Of a stretch of 64,000 bases of DNA, positions 12,912 through 24,770 are shown one piece after another. Position numbers and translations under genes: made by a program. The stretch comes from Nymphaea colorata. Taxonomy: Eukaryota > Streptophyta > Magnoliopsida > Nymphaeales > Nymphaeaceae. The notes beneath the pieces were generated by a model. It did not search any database. It saw nothing but the letters and a program-made list of their open reading frames with translations, and was not told the DNA's origin. The stretch lies in contig NC_045147.1 of NCBI RefSeq assembly GCF_008831285.2, positions 12,031,427 to 12,095,426 on the forward strand. Reading direction: 5' to 3'. Position 1 is the stretch's first letter. Each line of letters begins with the position of its first letter.

Positions 12912-13905
12912 ATCGAGCTTGACCCCAAGCTCATGTCAACTCGTTTCCTAGGGTGACATGAACTCGTACTTCCTAAGATTCCACATAAAAGTATTGGGGT
13001 TCTGGTCCATAATCTCGGGGTAACAATTCCAAGAAGATCTGGTGGTACTGCAACACTTGGTTAGGACCCTTTGGGTAAGACTGTAAGGTGGCCTTGGCTA
13101 GCTGTCCTCTAACCAAGGCTCGACTGCCCTGTACCTGCCACGGTTTGGGCATAGTCCCTAGGTATCTTCCCGAGTAGTGACCCTGGTTGGTCTAAACGTT
13201 GCTCGGTCTGGTTGGGGCATGTCTTCTTCGGCTAGCCCTCAACATAGGTCAGCCATAGGTGTTTGCTTCTTGTACCTCCAAAATGGTCCGTCCGTTGTTG
13301 TTGCAGACCCACATTTCCACACCCACCCACGCTTCATCTGCGCTTCTCTCTCTTGGTTCACTCATCGAAGATGGCATGGGAGAGAGTCTGGACCCATAGA
13401 GAGTCTGATGGTCCTTTGAGCTCCAACGCATAGCCTTGTAGGACCGGGTCATTAGATTTCTTTCAGGGCGTTGGAAGTATGCTGTCCATCCTAGTGCCCA
13501 TCTCTTCATGTTTGACAGTCATGCTTTTGCTTGGGTAGCTTCGACTAAGTTCTCGAGCTGCCCTTTCTTATAGCCTCATTCTCAACGAATTGTATTTTGG
13601 GGCATAACCACCCTCCTTAGGAAATAGCTTATCCTGACGTAGGGTCACAGGGAGCGGTATCGATTCATGCCCCATGCTGTCACCACCCTCCTTGGAATGA
13701 GCTGTATCATGTGGGGTGAAAGCTTGTGGCGGCAAGGTCTTTGCCACTACTGATGGTTTGCTGCCCATTGTAAAATCTGTGGTGGTGTTAAGGGACAATT
13801 CTTTGTCCACTAGAACTTGCTCGCTCCCGGTCAATTCCTGCCATTCGAGTCCCATGTAGACTCGGTTATACCCTTTCACGTTTTCATACCCGCTAAGTGA
13901 ATCAG
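12912..13905 (-). other. LARD interior downstream of the long frame
   Basis: It holds a minus-strand frame at 13568-13879 (103 codons) starting 26 bases after the main frame's stop, and a shorter one at 13249-13509. Neither resembles a family I know, and no pol motifs are present in any frame. Confidence 0.4.
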
Positions 13906-14676
13906 CTAGTGCTTTTTCATTTTGAAGGGTTTAGTAAGAACTAAAATTCTCTTGGCTTTAGGCCTTTGGATTTTTACTTTAAGAATTCGGATCCCCTTTT
14001 TAAATCTCTTAGCCGACTGGATTGAGATAGTATTCTTCGAAGCTCGTTGGTCCTCTTTGGGCTGTATGACTGTTTGATTGGATTCGCAAACCTTGTGAGT
14101 TTGCTCCGAGACCGGTTGTTGTGCAGGGCCCATATTATTTGGTGCTATCTCACTAATGTCCGACTCTTCATATTTCCTTCCTTCTATCATCATGTTGATT
14201 TTTTCGATGATCTTTTGCACCATTTCGTCCCAAGTAGGGGGTCTAGGGCTTTGGACATTCCGTCCATCATGCTCTTCTTTCTTGGCGGCCTTTTGTGTCG
14301 GGATTGTTTCCAACACAAAATATTGGTTCAATGATCCCAATTGGATAGCTTCTCTCGGGTAGATTTGTAGATATTTCTCTGATAGGATTTCGAATCCGAC
14401 AACACTAATTTTGTCAAAACGGGTCACGTTCGTGACCTCAATATTGCGGGTCACCTTGTCCACTTCAATTTCGCAATGATAGTCCATAATGCTCGGGTGG
14501 TGTAGGATGACGTTACATCGAGCATGTTGCCCCACTAAGAAACGGACACGCCTCAGACGTTGGTGCCATTCTGCTCTAGGGACCAACAAGGTCTTTTCCA
14601 TGAACTTGCCATGTCTATAGGTGCTGAAAACCAGATCTACTTCTGATTCTCTAAGGTGCGCACATGTGTCCGCCAT
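13906..14676 (-). CDS. LARD-encoded 256-aa protein with an FHA-like domain
   Basis: The only long frame in the element. It lies in transcript sense in the middle of the interior. Residues 40-125 follow the forkhead-associated (FHA) plan: FLVGQHARCNVILHH matches the GR..-N-x-I-x-L strand; HPSIMDYHCEIEVD matches the usual HPSISRYH..I block; NVTRFDKISVVGFEI sits where S/NGT-VNG-I normally lies; and YPREAIQLGSLNQYFVLE matches GD-x-I-x-x-G-S-x-x-Y-x-L. FHA domains bind phosphothreonine. Here the Arg of GR is Gln and the Ser of SRxH is displaced, so binding may be lost. The C-terminal half (about 130-256) is charged and ends in a Lys/Arg-rich tail with RRP/KR clusters that could bind nucleic acid. 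It is either a captured host FHA gene or an element-specific protein. No Gag zinc knuckle is present. Confidence 0.6.
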   Translation of the reverse strand: MADTCAHLRESEVDLVFSTYRHGKFMEKTLLVPRAEWHQRLRRVRFLVGQHARCNVILHHPSIMDYHCEIEVDKVTRNIEVTNVTRFDKISVVGFEILSEKYLQIYPREAIQLGSLNQYFVLETIPTQKAAKKEEHDGRNVQSPRPPTWDEMVQKIIEKINMMIEGRKYEESDISEIAPNNMGPAQQPVSEQTHKVCESNQTVIQPKEDQRASKNTISIQSAKRFKKGIRILKVKIQRPKAKRILVLTKPFKMKKH

Positions 14677-16516
14677 CTACTCTATCTAAGTAAAGTGTTG
14701 AACAACTGCTGCTGCGGAAGAAAACACTGAAAACTACTGAAATAAACTAACTATGCTGACACAAAATCACGTCTGCTCTGCTCAAATCTGTCAAAGAGAA
14801 TACCAAGGTGCTGCGATTTTTGAACTAGTAGCAGGGGTTTTCTGGAAAACTGGTCTTGCTTATAAAATCGATAACTTTCTAACCAGAACTCCAAAAATTA
14901 TGAAATTTGGTGGTAAAATACTAGACACAATAGGGATTCCAACGCCACCAATTTCAGCATCTAACTCTGCTCCAGTGCTACACTCGTTCTTATGAAAGTC
15001 ACGCCTGGACAGGTTCTGTCCAGTCTGCTGCCTATGTAAATTTGCACAGGAAGTTCTCCAGTGATAGGGGGTTCACTCAAAAACTCATAACTTTTGATCC
15101 GTAACTCCAAAAATTCTGAAATTTAAAATGAAGATTTCTGACTCAAGGGCGCTTCCAATGAGCCTATGCTCGACCTTTTTTGACGTCAGAGCTGACAACA
15201 CCGGCCGTCGGAATCTAGTGAAGGTTCTGTTTTTACAAAAACTGTATTCCGCAGGCCGAAGATGTATAAACTTAACTTTTGCTTGTCCAAACGAACTCCT
15301 TTTTGCACCAAATTTGAACAGAGTATGTCCGTGATAATTCTGAACGCGTCAGTGTAGGATCCGTCTTCAGATCGCTAGGAAATCAACATATTCAACTGTT
15401 TGACCAGGTCAAGCTGTTACCGCTTATCGAAATTCCACACTTCAGAATTTAGCAAAGTCCCTTCGCCATGCTAATCTACTGAATTTCACTTAAACCCCTT
15501 TAACTCTTTGGCACATCTACAGAGTTAACTATGCAAGTTACTGAAAACTATCACTAGGTGAAAGCTGAATTTCAAGAATTTCTGAAGTCACTAAAAATCT
15601 ATCTGAACTTCAATTCTTGCTGCACCCAAGACTACTATGGCTAAAAAAAAAACACTGAAAAACTGCTCCTACTGCTGCGGTCACTAGTTGCAATCTGCCC
15701 AAGTGCATCTAAGGGAGGTGGAACATGTCCACCTGTCACCGCACCCACCTGGCACCTCGGTGGCTAACTCTCGCTCTCAGCCGGGCCCAAAAGTGGGGCC
15801 TAAACTGTTGTGTCCGCCTGACGCCTCGACAGCGCACCTCGAGCTCAAGCACCTTAGTGTTGTGCGGCGTGCACAACCACAGTCTAGACTGTTTTTCAGG
15901 CAGTCAAAAATTGACGCACAGAAATTCCAAATTGAGGAATTTCGCCCCCAAAATTAGTCAGCACAAAGTTGGGATAGTTATCTAACTATCCTCAAAATTT
16001 CAGTTCGTTTTGACCACGAGAAGTCTTCAAACCAACACAATCTACCTAGCAGACTATCACCCGGACAGGTTCTGTCCGCTCAGGCTATCAGTCCGGTGTA
16101 GGGACAAAATTCCAAGTTTTCGGAAGAATCTCGCCTGGTTCCCTAGAAGACTTTTAAATCACATATAATTACGAAGTTCTCCACCAATTTTCAGATGATT
16201 CCGAGCTTGTTTGCCCTACAAAATCGGCCGTGCACGACTGCTGGCTGCTACAATGCATAAAACAACAACTACTATACTACCGCAAGAACACAAAATCTGC
16301 TATACTCCAAAACTGAAACTGAAAATGCACAAATTGAAAACTGACGGTTGAATCCTCGAGTTGCTCTGATACTAATTGTTAGATTGGTATCAGTTGGTCC
16401 AAGGTGGTTGCACCACAGAAATCTGACTAACTACAAACTGAAAACTGCAACTTGTACTAACACCGAAAGTACCAAAATCTGAAAACTGTCACAAACTTTA
16501 CGACTGTACTCCGATA
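14677..16516 (-). other. LARD 5' leader
   Basis: About 1.8 kb between the PBS and the FHA-like frame with no convincing coding content. It holds repeated short blocks related to CTGGACAGGTTCTGTCC (near 15006 and 16062). Confidence 0.5.
16361..16382 (-). repeat. Second LTR-end/PBS-like block inside the LARD
   Basis: On the minus strand it reads CTAACAATTAGTATCAGAGC, closely matching the true LTR-end plus PBS at 16517-16538 (CTAACAATTGATATCAGAGC). It lies about 155 bp further into the element and looks like a partial duplication of the junction. Confidence 0.55.
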
Positions 16517-16530
16517 TCGCTCTGATATCA
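16517..16530 (-). other. LARD primer-binding site
   Basis: Minus-strand TGATATCAGAGCGA lies two bases inside the 5' LTR. It resembles the tRNA-iMet complement TGGTATCAGAGC used by most plant LTR elements, with a G-to-A change. It fixes the direction of the element. Confidence 0.75.
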
Positions 16531-16532
16531 AT

Positions 16533-19500
16533 TGTTAGGACCAAGACTCGGCGTCGTCCAAGAACTCTGCCAGATGTCGATCCTCTCTCAAGATATTTCG
16601 GAGGTGCCATCGAACAAAACCAAAAACAAATTATTTACAATTTCAAAACCCGGCCGGACAGGACCCCGACGCAAAATCCCCTAAGTAGCGGTACAAGTCT
16701 GGTGTATCCCAACCCGTGAGGTTTACTCCCTACAACAAAGAATGAGTTTGAAGGTTGTACAAAGCACGAGCGATACAAATGAAGCTCTCAATCCTCACTC
16801 ACAAACCAAACAACCAAATCATCATGTCATACATGCCTAATGAACGTGCAAACCACACTCAGTCCCAATTAGTAGGTTGCTACCCCTGCAGTCGTGTCCT
16901 CGGCTCTTGAGCATTAGAGGTACCGCTGGTCAAGGCAATGACCGTAGCCAGGCTAAAAACAAAGCATGTAATAAAACACCCAATTCATGTAGCCATAGGG
17001 GGTTGAGAAGATTACCGGCCAAGGCTAAGCTTGGCTAAGTCCGCAAGATGACCCGAAGGTGAAAACCTGACCTCGAGTATTGCAGCGGGCAATGAAGAGG
17101 CTCGGCCCTCCTGGCCGAGGAAGAGGTAGTCTCCCTTCGCAGATGGCTATTGCTCGTGGGCTGAGATCTACCTTGAGAAGCGGCACGCCTTGCCGCTATG
17201 GAAGAGGTGAAGTTGGCACCAACTCCCTTGTGAAGATGTCGTCCACTTAGATGCACTCCTTGCTCGGCTTCCTAGACGAGGTGGTCCATCTTAGATGGGA
17301 GGTAGGCTAGGTCGAGTAGGTCTGACTTGGGTTAGGTCGGATGGGTGTGGACTAAACCCGGGTGAAGTGGGTTCAGGTGAGGTTAAGTTGGTGGGTTCGG
17401 TCAAGGTCTAAAAGGTGGGCTAGGTTTCGGTCAAGTTGACCTTAGGTGGGCTTGGTCATATGAGTCCAGCTGGGTTAGGTTCATGCGAGGATAAGTGCGG
17501 TCAAGGGTAATATGGGAAAGAAGTGCGAATAGAGTTTAGAGATTATTGCGCAAGGTGGCACTTCCACTTGAGTAGGAAGATCTTCACTTGGCAACAACTA
17601 AGGATGAGGTGGCCTTGGCGGCTAGGGTAGCTGAGTATGAAAGGTAGCGAGTGGGTAAGGACCGTGAGGGATAAGGAAAGTGTGTGAAGAGGTTTCCTAC
17701 TTTGGTGCTAATGGATTGAGGGCTAATCGGGAATCGGTTATGGAAGGAAGGTGAATAGGGTAAGGTGGCGCGTCGAGGTGAACTTGCCTTTTGCAGTAGA
17801 TGAGGTGTCGTCATGGGGGAGCTCCTTCTACAATTGACTCCTCCAAAATAGGTGGAAAGGATTGTCTTTTTGGAATGACTAATCCTTTCTCAATCTCCTT
17901 CCTAAAATGTTGCTAGAGGGTTGCCCGATTTGAACCCACGGACTTGGACAGCTGGTCGACCAGATTCATGTGCAGCTCCTTGCCTTTTTAGTCACGCCCT
18001 AGATGGAGGACAGGTGGAGGGCCAAGATGAATCACGTGAGAAGCTAGCTAGGCAAGATGGACACCTTCCGGAATTAGCGACGGAGGAAGAGGAAAGCTTG
18101 CGGCGGCTAAGGTTTGCAAATGAATTCCACACCCCCTAAGCTTGTACAAAGAACCAAAACAGCAAATGATAAAGAACCAAAATTAAATAATATTCAAATA
18201 ATATAGGGGTATTTTGGGGACTTCACCGAATCACCAGAAACCCAATTCGTTGTCAGAATGGGTGTCGCTTTCACCGGTTGGCCATGCTGGTGCAATTGGC
18301 TCTAGTTCTCCAATGCTGGTCTGCAGAGAATCCTGTTTTTGTCAATGTTTTTTTCAGCCAAATGATATTTAATGTTCGCAAAATTTGGATATGTCGTAGA
18401 TGAGAAGAAGATGAATCCAACGGTACCAAGAACTCCTTCAGACTCTCGACGGATCGTCGAAAAACGGCCGTTGATCAGACAGGTCTGTAGCTAGTCGCGG
18501 CCGAACGGCGGCGGCGATACAGTTCTATTTCACCGCAGATTTGGATACCCAAATGAATTCCGATCTTAATGAAATTTTTACAAATGATAACTGACCTCAA
18601 TAAAATTTCAACGGCGTATTATACGCGATAAAACTCCCAGAGAATCGTCAGATCCAGATCGAAGAACAGCAACCCATCGCTGGAAATGACAGAAACACGA
18701 CAACAAAGAATGTTCTGTTTCTCGTACGATTTGACTGACCAAATGAATACCAAATGCCATTAAATTTGGCTATATTGTAGAGGACGTTGAGACGATTCCA
18801 ACGGTATATGGCTCATCCTCTAACACCTGGTAGATCTTCAGATATGGCTATTTGAACAGGCGGATATTTATGGAATTCCGCCTGCGTACGCGCAACCGAT
18901 AACGAGTTTTCTCCCGTGAACGACCCAAGGCAAAATACCGAGGAGATCTCAAATCTTCCTCGTTTTTGGGTCTCTTTGAAGGTCGACCTTGCTTGAATGG
19001 TGAACCAATTTTCGCAGCCTTCCCTATTGACGATTCGGCTTCTAAATCTCCGTGTGATTGAGGAGGAGTGCACTAAGATCCTCATAGCTTGCTGGTTGAG
19101 GATTGCAAAACGTGAGATGAAGAAGACAAGGAGCTGCCCGTGAGCTTCACCTTGAGATCTTCCGCCGTAGCTCCTTCGACCATGGGGAGAAAGGAGTTTC
19201 GAAGAGAGAAGAAGTTGAGAAAGAGAAGGCCGTAAGGTTGAAGGAGAACACAACCAGTCGTTGCTGATAATGGAGGTTGGAAGAATCCTTCGGCCGTCAC
19301 CGAGAAGACGATCAAGATGGGGGGAGAGGAGAAGGATAAGTCCCAGCGGGGGAAGATTGAGAAAGTCACGAACTCAATTCTTCATTATCGAAAAGCATTT
19401 CAGAAACCCTAATTACAAAGCTTATATACATCAAGTGTCTCGGTTCTAACTCTAACTCGAGATAAATCAAAAGCAAATACGAGTCTAAGTGTCTCAAACC

Positions 19501-19991
19501 GAGACGGTACAAAAGTAACTAGATCCAAAAACTAAACGCAAATGGGCGCATAGATCCAAACTCATTTCGCCAGCTCCAATGTGTCCTGGACTTGTAGGTC
19601 CGAGTATAACTTGCCTAGGTCCGTCCTAGGCTGCTCCGTAGCTTGGTTGAGGTCTCGACGCTCTGTTTTGATCTTGCCTAAACCAGGTCCTGGTTTACTG
19701 CCCTGATCCCTGTCTATCTCTGAACTCGGTCCAATCCATGGTTCACCCTTTTCGACCTTAGTTGCTCTGCCCACTCCTCCCACTGCAGCCATATAAGTAA
19801 TGCCCGAAGGGTCTACAAGTGTTGAACCCTAAACCATGCCAAGGTTAACCTCACAAGATAAAGAGGGTGTAGGCTTGTCAGATGCTAATCGATGTGCCCA
19901 GCTACACCCTATGCCGCTAGTTAGGTTTGTGCAAGGACCCTCGGCCACGCTGCCGGCTGGCCTCAAAGGTGTCAAATTTAGGCACGTATCA
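16533..19991 (-). repeat. LARD 5' LTR (3,459 bp)
   Basis: TG...CA termini. It carries an open minus-strand stretch at 19562-19792 matching 12466-12879 in the other LTR (shared blocks such as GPSSEID and LGKLYSDLQV). I read this as shared LTR sequence and not as a proven gene. Confidence 0.85.
19421..19428 (-). promoter_or_regulatory. TATA box of the LARD 5' LTR
   Basis: Minus-strand TATATAAG within TGTATATAAGCTTTG. The same motif sits at 12263-12270 in the other LTR. Its position is consistent with a promoter for a minus-strand transcript crossing the interior. Confidence 0.55.
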
Positions 19992-19996
19992 GCTTC

Positions 19997-20507
19997 GTTT
20001 CATTTTTTCAAATTACTTTTCAGATCACTCTTAATGAAAGTGAAACTATATGAAACGTGAAAAACTTTGCAATGTTGGTAGGAGTTTTTATTTTTGAAAA
20101 TAAAGTCGTTTGTTATTTAAATAGGTTTTGGTAGGAGTAAATATTTTACTTAATGATAAAATTTCATAAGACTGGAAAATTAGTTTTGTAAATCTTTGTT
20201 TTTTTGCTAGACTTTAGCTTTTTTCATGATTTTCGTATTTGATGTCTAAACTTTCAAAAATTCAGTTAATCTGAAAATAATTTATAGTTACAAATGGATA
20301 TGAAAAGTAATGTGTATTTTTGTTGGTATTTTTAGTTTATGAAAATAACATGCCAACTATCACGAGTGGAGAATATAAAAAAGTATAATATCGAAAATTC
20401 TCCTAATTTGTTGTTTAAGCTTCTCTTGGATCCACACATTGAGTCAAACATGAAGAAAAACGTCTGCTACTGTTAGAAACATCCCTCAAACTTAGCTATA
20501 TCTGTTA
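19997..20507. other. Duplicated non-coding block, left part
   Basis: AT-rich sequence collinear with 46743-47250. No genes are seen. Confidence 0.6.
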
Positions 20508-21240
20508 GGGCTCGTTTGATGGGCGGGTGAAATCTTGTGAGGAGGGGGAAATCTGTACGGGCGGGTGAAATCTTGTGAGGAGGGGGAAATCTGTACGGGC
20601 GGGTGAAATTTCACCCACCCGATTGAAAACCCAGCAAACGGAGAGAAATTTCACCCGTTTAACGCAAAAGGGAGCAGGTGAAATTTCACTTGCTCGAGTT
20701 TGTTGTTTCAGGCGCTTATTTCATCCCGCTCGACTTCCCTCCCCATTTCCTCCTCCCTCCTGCCTTCTCACCGTCGCACCAGAGACCTCATCACTCTCAC
20801 CATCGCTGCTGCGCCGTCGCCTCTCCGCTCCTCCGCCAGTAAACTTTCTCCCTTTCTTCTTTGGCTTCTCACCGGCAGGGAAGAGAGACGCAGAGACAGG
20901 GCAGCGTCCGCCGCTGCTAGAGTTGTCGCTCCTTCCCCTCTAATACTGCCCCATGAGTCTCTCGATATCTCTCTCGCTTCTCCTCGGACAGAGATTTGGG
21001 CGTTTGATTTGCTGCCCTGTCTCTGCATCCCTCTTTGCAGAGTTTACTACCATTGTAGGAAAGACTATGCACCGCATCTTCTGCGCCCAACCTTTCACTC
21101 GCATATCTGTTCTGCAGCCTTTTATCGCCACCACGATCGAGCAAGCCAGCCATATCTCTAACCTTCCTTCATTGCCAGGGTCAAGCAGTAGTGACATCTG
21201 CGAGGTAAATTCCTCTCTCTCTCGCGTCAGGGCAAACTTC
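20508..21240. mobile_element. Insertion present only in unit A; element-like head plus gene-like GC-rich segment
   Basis: Absent from unit B, where about 30 unrelated bases stand instead. It starts after TTA with GGGCTCGTTTGATGGGC, a form common at plant DNA-transposon ends. Then come two 38-bp tandem copies (20521-20558, 20559-20596) and a hairpin-prone GGGTGAAATTTCACCC. From about 20700 the sequence turns GC- and CT-rich like a plant 5' UTR plus first exon. It is open from the ATG at 20953 through a good GAG|GTAAATT donor near 21204. No matching right-hand inverted repeat is visible. I read it as a truncated element carrying a host 5' gene fragment. Confidence 0.4.
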
Positions 21241-24200
21241 TGAACCTGTTACACTTCATTACTAAAAAGTTTAATAATGTATTAATGATTGTCGAAAACT
21301 TTTGAGCTTAATCATGTATTAATGATTATTATCAGAAACTTTGAGGGTTGATAAGAAAGTTGACTAAATGGTTAGTGGTCTTGCTTCCTACCCTTTTTAG
21401 AACAAATCGAATCTGCTTGAAGATGGGTAGGGATCCGATAAACTAGAAGCCCCAACTCGATGTTTAAAATGAACGAATCTAGTTTTAATATTTGGCATCA
21501 TGTCAGGTTTAACACTCATACCTGAGGTCTCATAGGCACAGACACAAGGATGCACAAGTGAGTTGGTTAAATGATTAATTATCCAAGTTTATAGTCTTTC
21601 TAATGTAGGAATACAAGTTACTATGTGATGGATTGAGACTATCTATACTATGAGCCCTGTGGTGGTTGTTACAATAAACATAAAAAACCATGAGGTGAAG
21701 AAGGTGGGTCTTTGCCCAACTGGCCACTGATCATGGAGAGTTGAAGAGGGAGATCCAATTTTCTAGATTCAGATTTGAATATCTTAAACCACACAAGAAA
21801 AAGAGTAGGATCTCAATGCATCACAACTTTAACGGATCACGAACACTTGTTACAAAAAATCCCCTTTGAAGACATTTGATTACCACTCATCTAATTGGAA
21901 CCTATGATTAAGATATGAGACACACGAATTAGAGATCAGATTCAAATTCTTCTATCTCATATCAGGTTTGTCAACATAAAATAATCAATTTAACCTATGA
22001 TCTTGATGCACCGAATTAAAGATAAGATTCAAATTCTTCCATCTCATATCAAGTTTGCCAATATAAAATAATCAATTTTAACCTAAGATCTTTAGCTTGA
22101 TGCACCACCATATATTAATTGGAAAACATAAATTTTTATCATGATTATGCAAAAACGATCTCAAGACTAGTCTCAGCTTAGCCACTAGATTAAACTAGTG
22201 TTTGAATGTTAGTAAAAGAAGAAGGGTAAAAAATGCTGGGTAAATTACCTTAAGTATATTTTGGGACGGCCATTCTTCAGCCGACGAGGATCTTGGACCC
22301 CAACTAGGGGTGAGAGGACAATAGCTTTGAATGGCATATAAATATTGGTTTGTTCTCGGGTCGTCAAGAATTCTTGGAGCAATAAAAGATTTTCCTTAAA
22401 AGGACTTAAAGCTAGACTACGATGATTCGATACCCAAGTCGGCCCGCTACCACAAAAAACCAAAAATTTCATTGAAACCCATCGACAGCAGATGCTTTTG
22501 TATCTTATATGAATGGTTTGATGATCCAGTATGCATGATTCACGATCAATTGAGTTCGAATTTAAGTGCGAGTGTGAGAAGAGAGAGAGAGAGAGAGAGT
22601 TGCTTCGTACATTTCATGTTGTATGTACTTCCGAATTGCTATAATAATTTCATCTCCTCATTTCTTGAGCGAATTAAATCATAGGGTATGGGGGCTTAAA
22701 ACTGGACTGCCTTAAACTTCTTCTAAAAAACAGTAGCAAAATTTCCTAAACACAAAAAGCAGATATTTAAGACACCAACATCATTTTTTGTCAAAATGAT
22801 TGTTAAATCAGTAAAATTTTACTTTTTCCTTTATAAGAATTGACCTGAAAAAGAAAATAACTACGTGGATACATATAAGGTTCCGTTAGCTTTTAAGAAT
22901 TAATGAAGAAAAAAGTCATTCACCAAACTAATTAGATTAGGGAAATTAACTAAATTGAGTATAGTTGACCTACTGATTATTGGGATGGCTTGTATAAATT
23001 GGTTTTACTTGAGAGCGTTTTAGGTCCTTCATTAAACTAATACCTAAGAGGATTTTAGTTCTTTTATCACACTAACATCACTGTCTTGCAAAACATGGAT
23101 TCGCACAAACGATTTTAAACAAATGACATAGAAAATAAAAACCTATGCAAGCTTTTCAATAATCTAGGTTCCAACATGGTATTTAACCACAATTGATCAG
23201 ACATAACTAAGCCAAGATTTTCTATGGCTCATCAAGTTACATGCAAGTAAAGGCTTTGAAGATGTGGACATGACCGTGTACCTGTCCAATGACAATGTGT
23301 TCTCCATGCTCTAACAGTAAATATAATAGAACATCATCTATGTATTTCCATTTCTTGATAATGATGAGTAACTCGTGACACTTCACATATAAGAGCAGAA
23401 AAGATATCAAAAGAATATGTTGATACCCGAAAACATAGAATATTTTCACTTTATGCATGATTTTGGACGTACAGAAAACATCCGAAAATGCAGCTTGGCA
23501 TGACAATATAGCCATAGACAAACTCACTTTTATTTGTTTCGATACCAACCATACAACAACTTTGACCTCCTTCAATTCAACTTGAAGGGACAAATTCCTT
23601 TGCGAGGTGGCTAGAGGTCTTTGTCCCAGAATTATTAAACTGGTGATTACAAACGAGATAAGAAATATAATTTGCTACAAAGGAATCAGGGGAATACCTC
23701 AATAGGCAAAAAAATTATTCAAAAAAAGAAAAAGAAAAAAAAGAAAGACTTGATCTGATGGCTTACCTTTTCACTGGCAAGACTAATGATGAATGATATA
23801 ATGATCAATAGTCCCTGGGTGCACAAGACATAGCTTTCTGCTGTAACTGGTTAATACATTATATATAATACAATGCAGTAATTGATAGTGAAAAACAGAA
23901 AAAAGGCTTCAGCTTAGGAATCTACCTGACAACATGTTGATCAACGGGAGTACCATTGCTTGAAAAAAATATATATAGGACATTGAAGAGTTTGTTAACT
24001 AAAGGAAAATTAGGAAAGGATGATGATTTATGTGGATTAAGATGAAACACTGTTGAACAGAAAAAAGGAATGCAATATTATGATGGAAGACATCAATTTG
24101 AGGAACAAAAAAATGTAATGGTTGATTTCTTCAACCAATCAAGCAAGCATATTCTTTGGAATACAGTGGTTTATGTGGCCATGTTTGACTTCGCGGTATT

Positions 24201-24561
24201 AAAATGATATTTACCACATCTTGTATGATGGCTTAGAAACGTTTGCCAAACCTATTTAGGTGGAACTCTAACAGCCACGTTTCTTTCTTTTTCTCAAAAA
24301 CTTTAACCTGTTTAGATGAAACTTTAATGCTAAAACAAAGATATTAGGACTTAGCAAAAACACTTCGGATTAATGTTCCATTTTTGCTTTGCCATGCTAT
24401 TTTCCTAAATTTTTGAGTCTTAGTTCCACTTCCATAAGTGGAATACTATGCATTCAAACGTGGCCTGAGTGAATTTGAATGTTTATGGAATATTAGATTT
24501 CATAGAATTCCTTGTTTTTGCATTATGAGCCTTCTCAGAAAGAGTTAGACACGTTGAAGCT
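21241..24561. other. Duplicated non-coding block, middle part
   Basis: No gene is recognised. It holds a diverged tandem repeat of about 90 bp at about 21930-22085 (the block AGATTCAAATTCTTC occurs in both copies), a (GA)n tract near 22580, and short frames that drift between the two units without sign of coding constraint. Confidence 0.55.
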
Positions 24562-24626
24562 AGTGGCAGAGCCAGCAAAATCGGCTGGAGGGGCAATTGT
24601 TTAAACAAACTCAAATCTGATGGGGC

Positions 24627-24676
<50 letters not shown>

Positions 24677-24770
24677 AATAAATATTTAAGATTTTTATTT
24701 AAAAATGAAAAACTTTTAAGAGGCTGGTGTGGGCAGTTGCCCACACCAGCTACAATGTGGCTATGCCACT
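24562..24770. mobile_element. MITE-like short element with terminal inverted repeats and a perfect hairpin
   Basis: Ends AGTGGCAGAGCCA and TGGCTATGCCACT form an imperfect terminal inverted repeat. Inside, 24723-24750 is a perfect 13-bp inverted repeat with a 2-base loop (GCTGGTGTGGGCA/TGCCCACACCAGC). A (TA)n run at 24630-24674 is expanded here. The unit B copy (50578-50753) has almost no TA run. Confidence 0.5.

Larger units (their letters stand above)
9980..19991 (-). mobile_element. Complete 10.0-kb LARD-type non-autonomous LTR retrotransposon
   Basis: It has long LTRs (9980-12895 and 16533-19991) starting TG and ending CA, flanked by the 5-bp target duplication GCTTC (9975-9979 and 19992-19996). 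A tRNA-Met-type PBS and a polypurine tract show that it is transcribed on the minus strand. The 3.6-kb interior has no protease, integrase or reverse transcriptase. It has one clear frame (13906-14676), plus a second unrecognised minus-strand frame just downstream (13568-13879). Large LTRs around a pol-less interior fit the LARD class, which relies on another element's enzymes. The exact empty site (GTGAGCTTCGTTTCC) is seen in unit B at about 46738. Confidence 0.88.

Noticed and set aside
20700-21161. 153-aa Ser/Arg-rich frame
   Set aside because: Low-complexity translation of a CT-rich leader; the ATG frame at 20953 with its splice donor is the more likely coding phase.
22245-23593. Short frames shared by both units (for example 22472-22684 and 48570-48770)
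   Set aside because: Shared because the DNA is duplicated; frames shift through indels and (GA)n length, with no sign of protein constraint.
24630-24674. (TA)n and other microsatellites as regulatory sites
   Set aside because: Simple-sequence runs with no supporting context.
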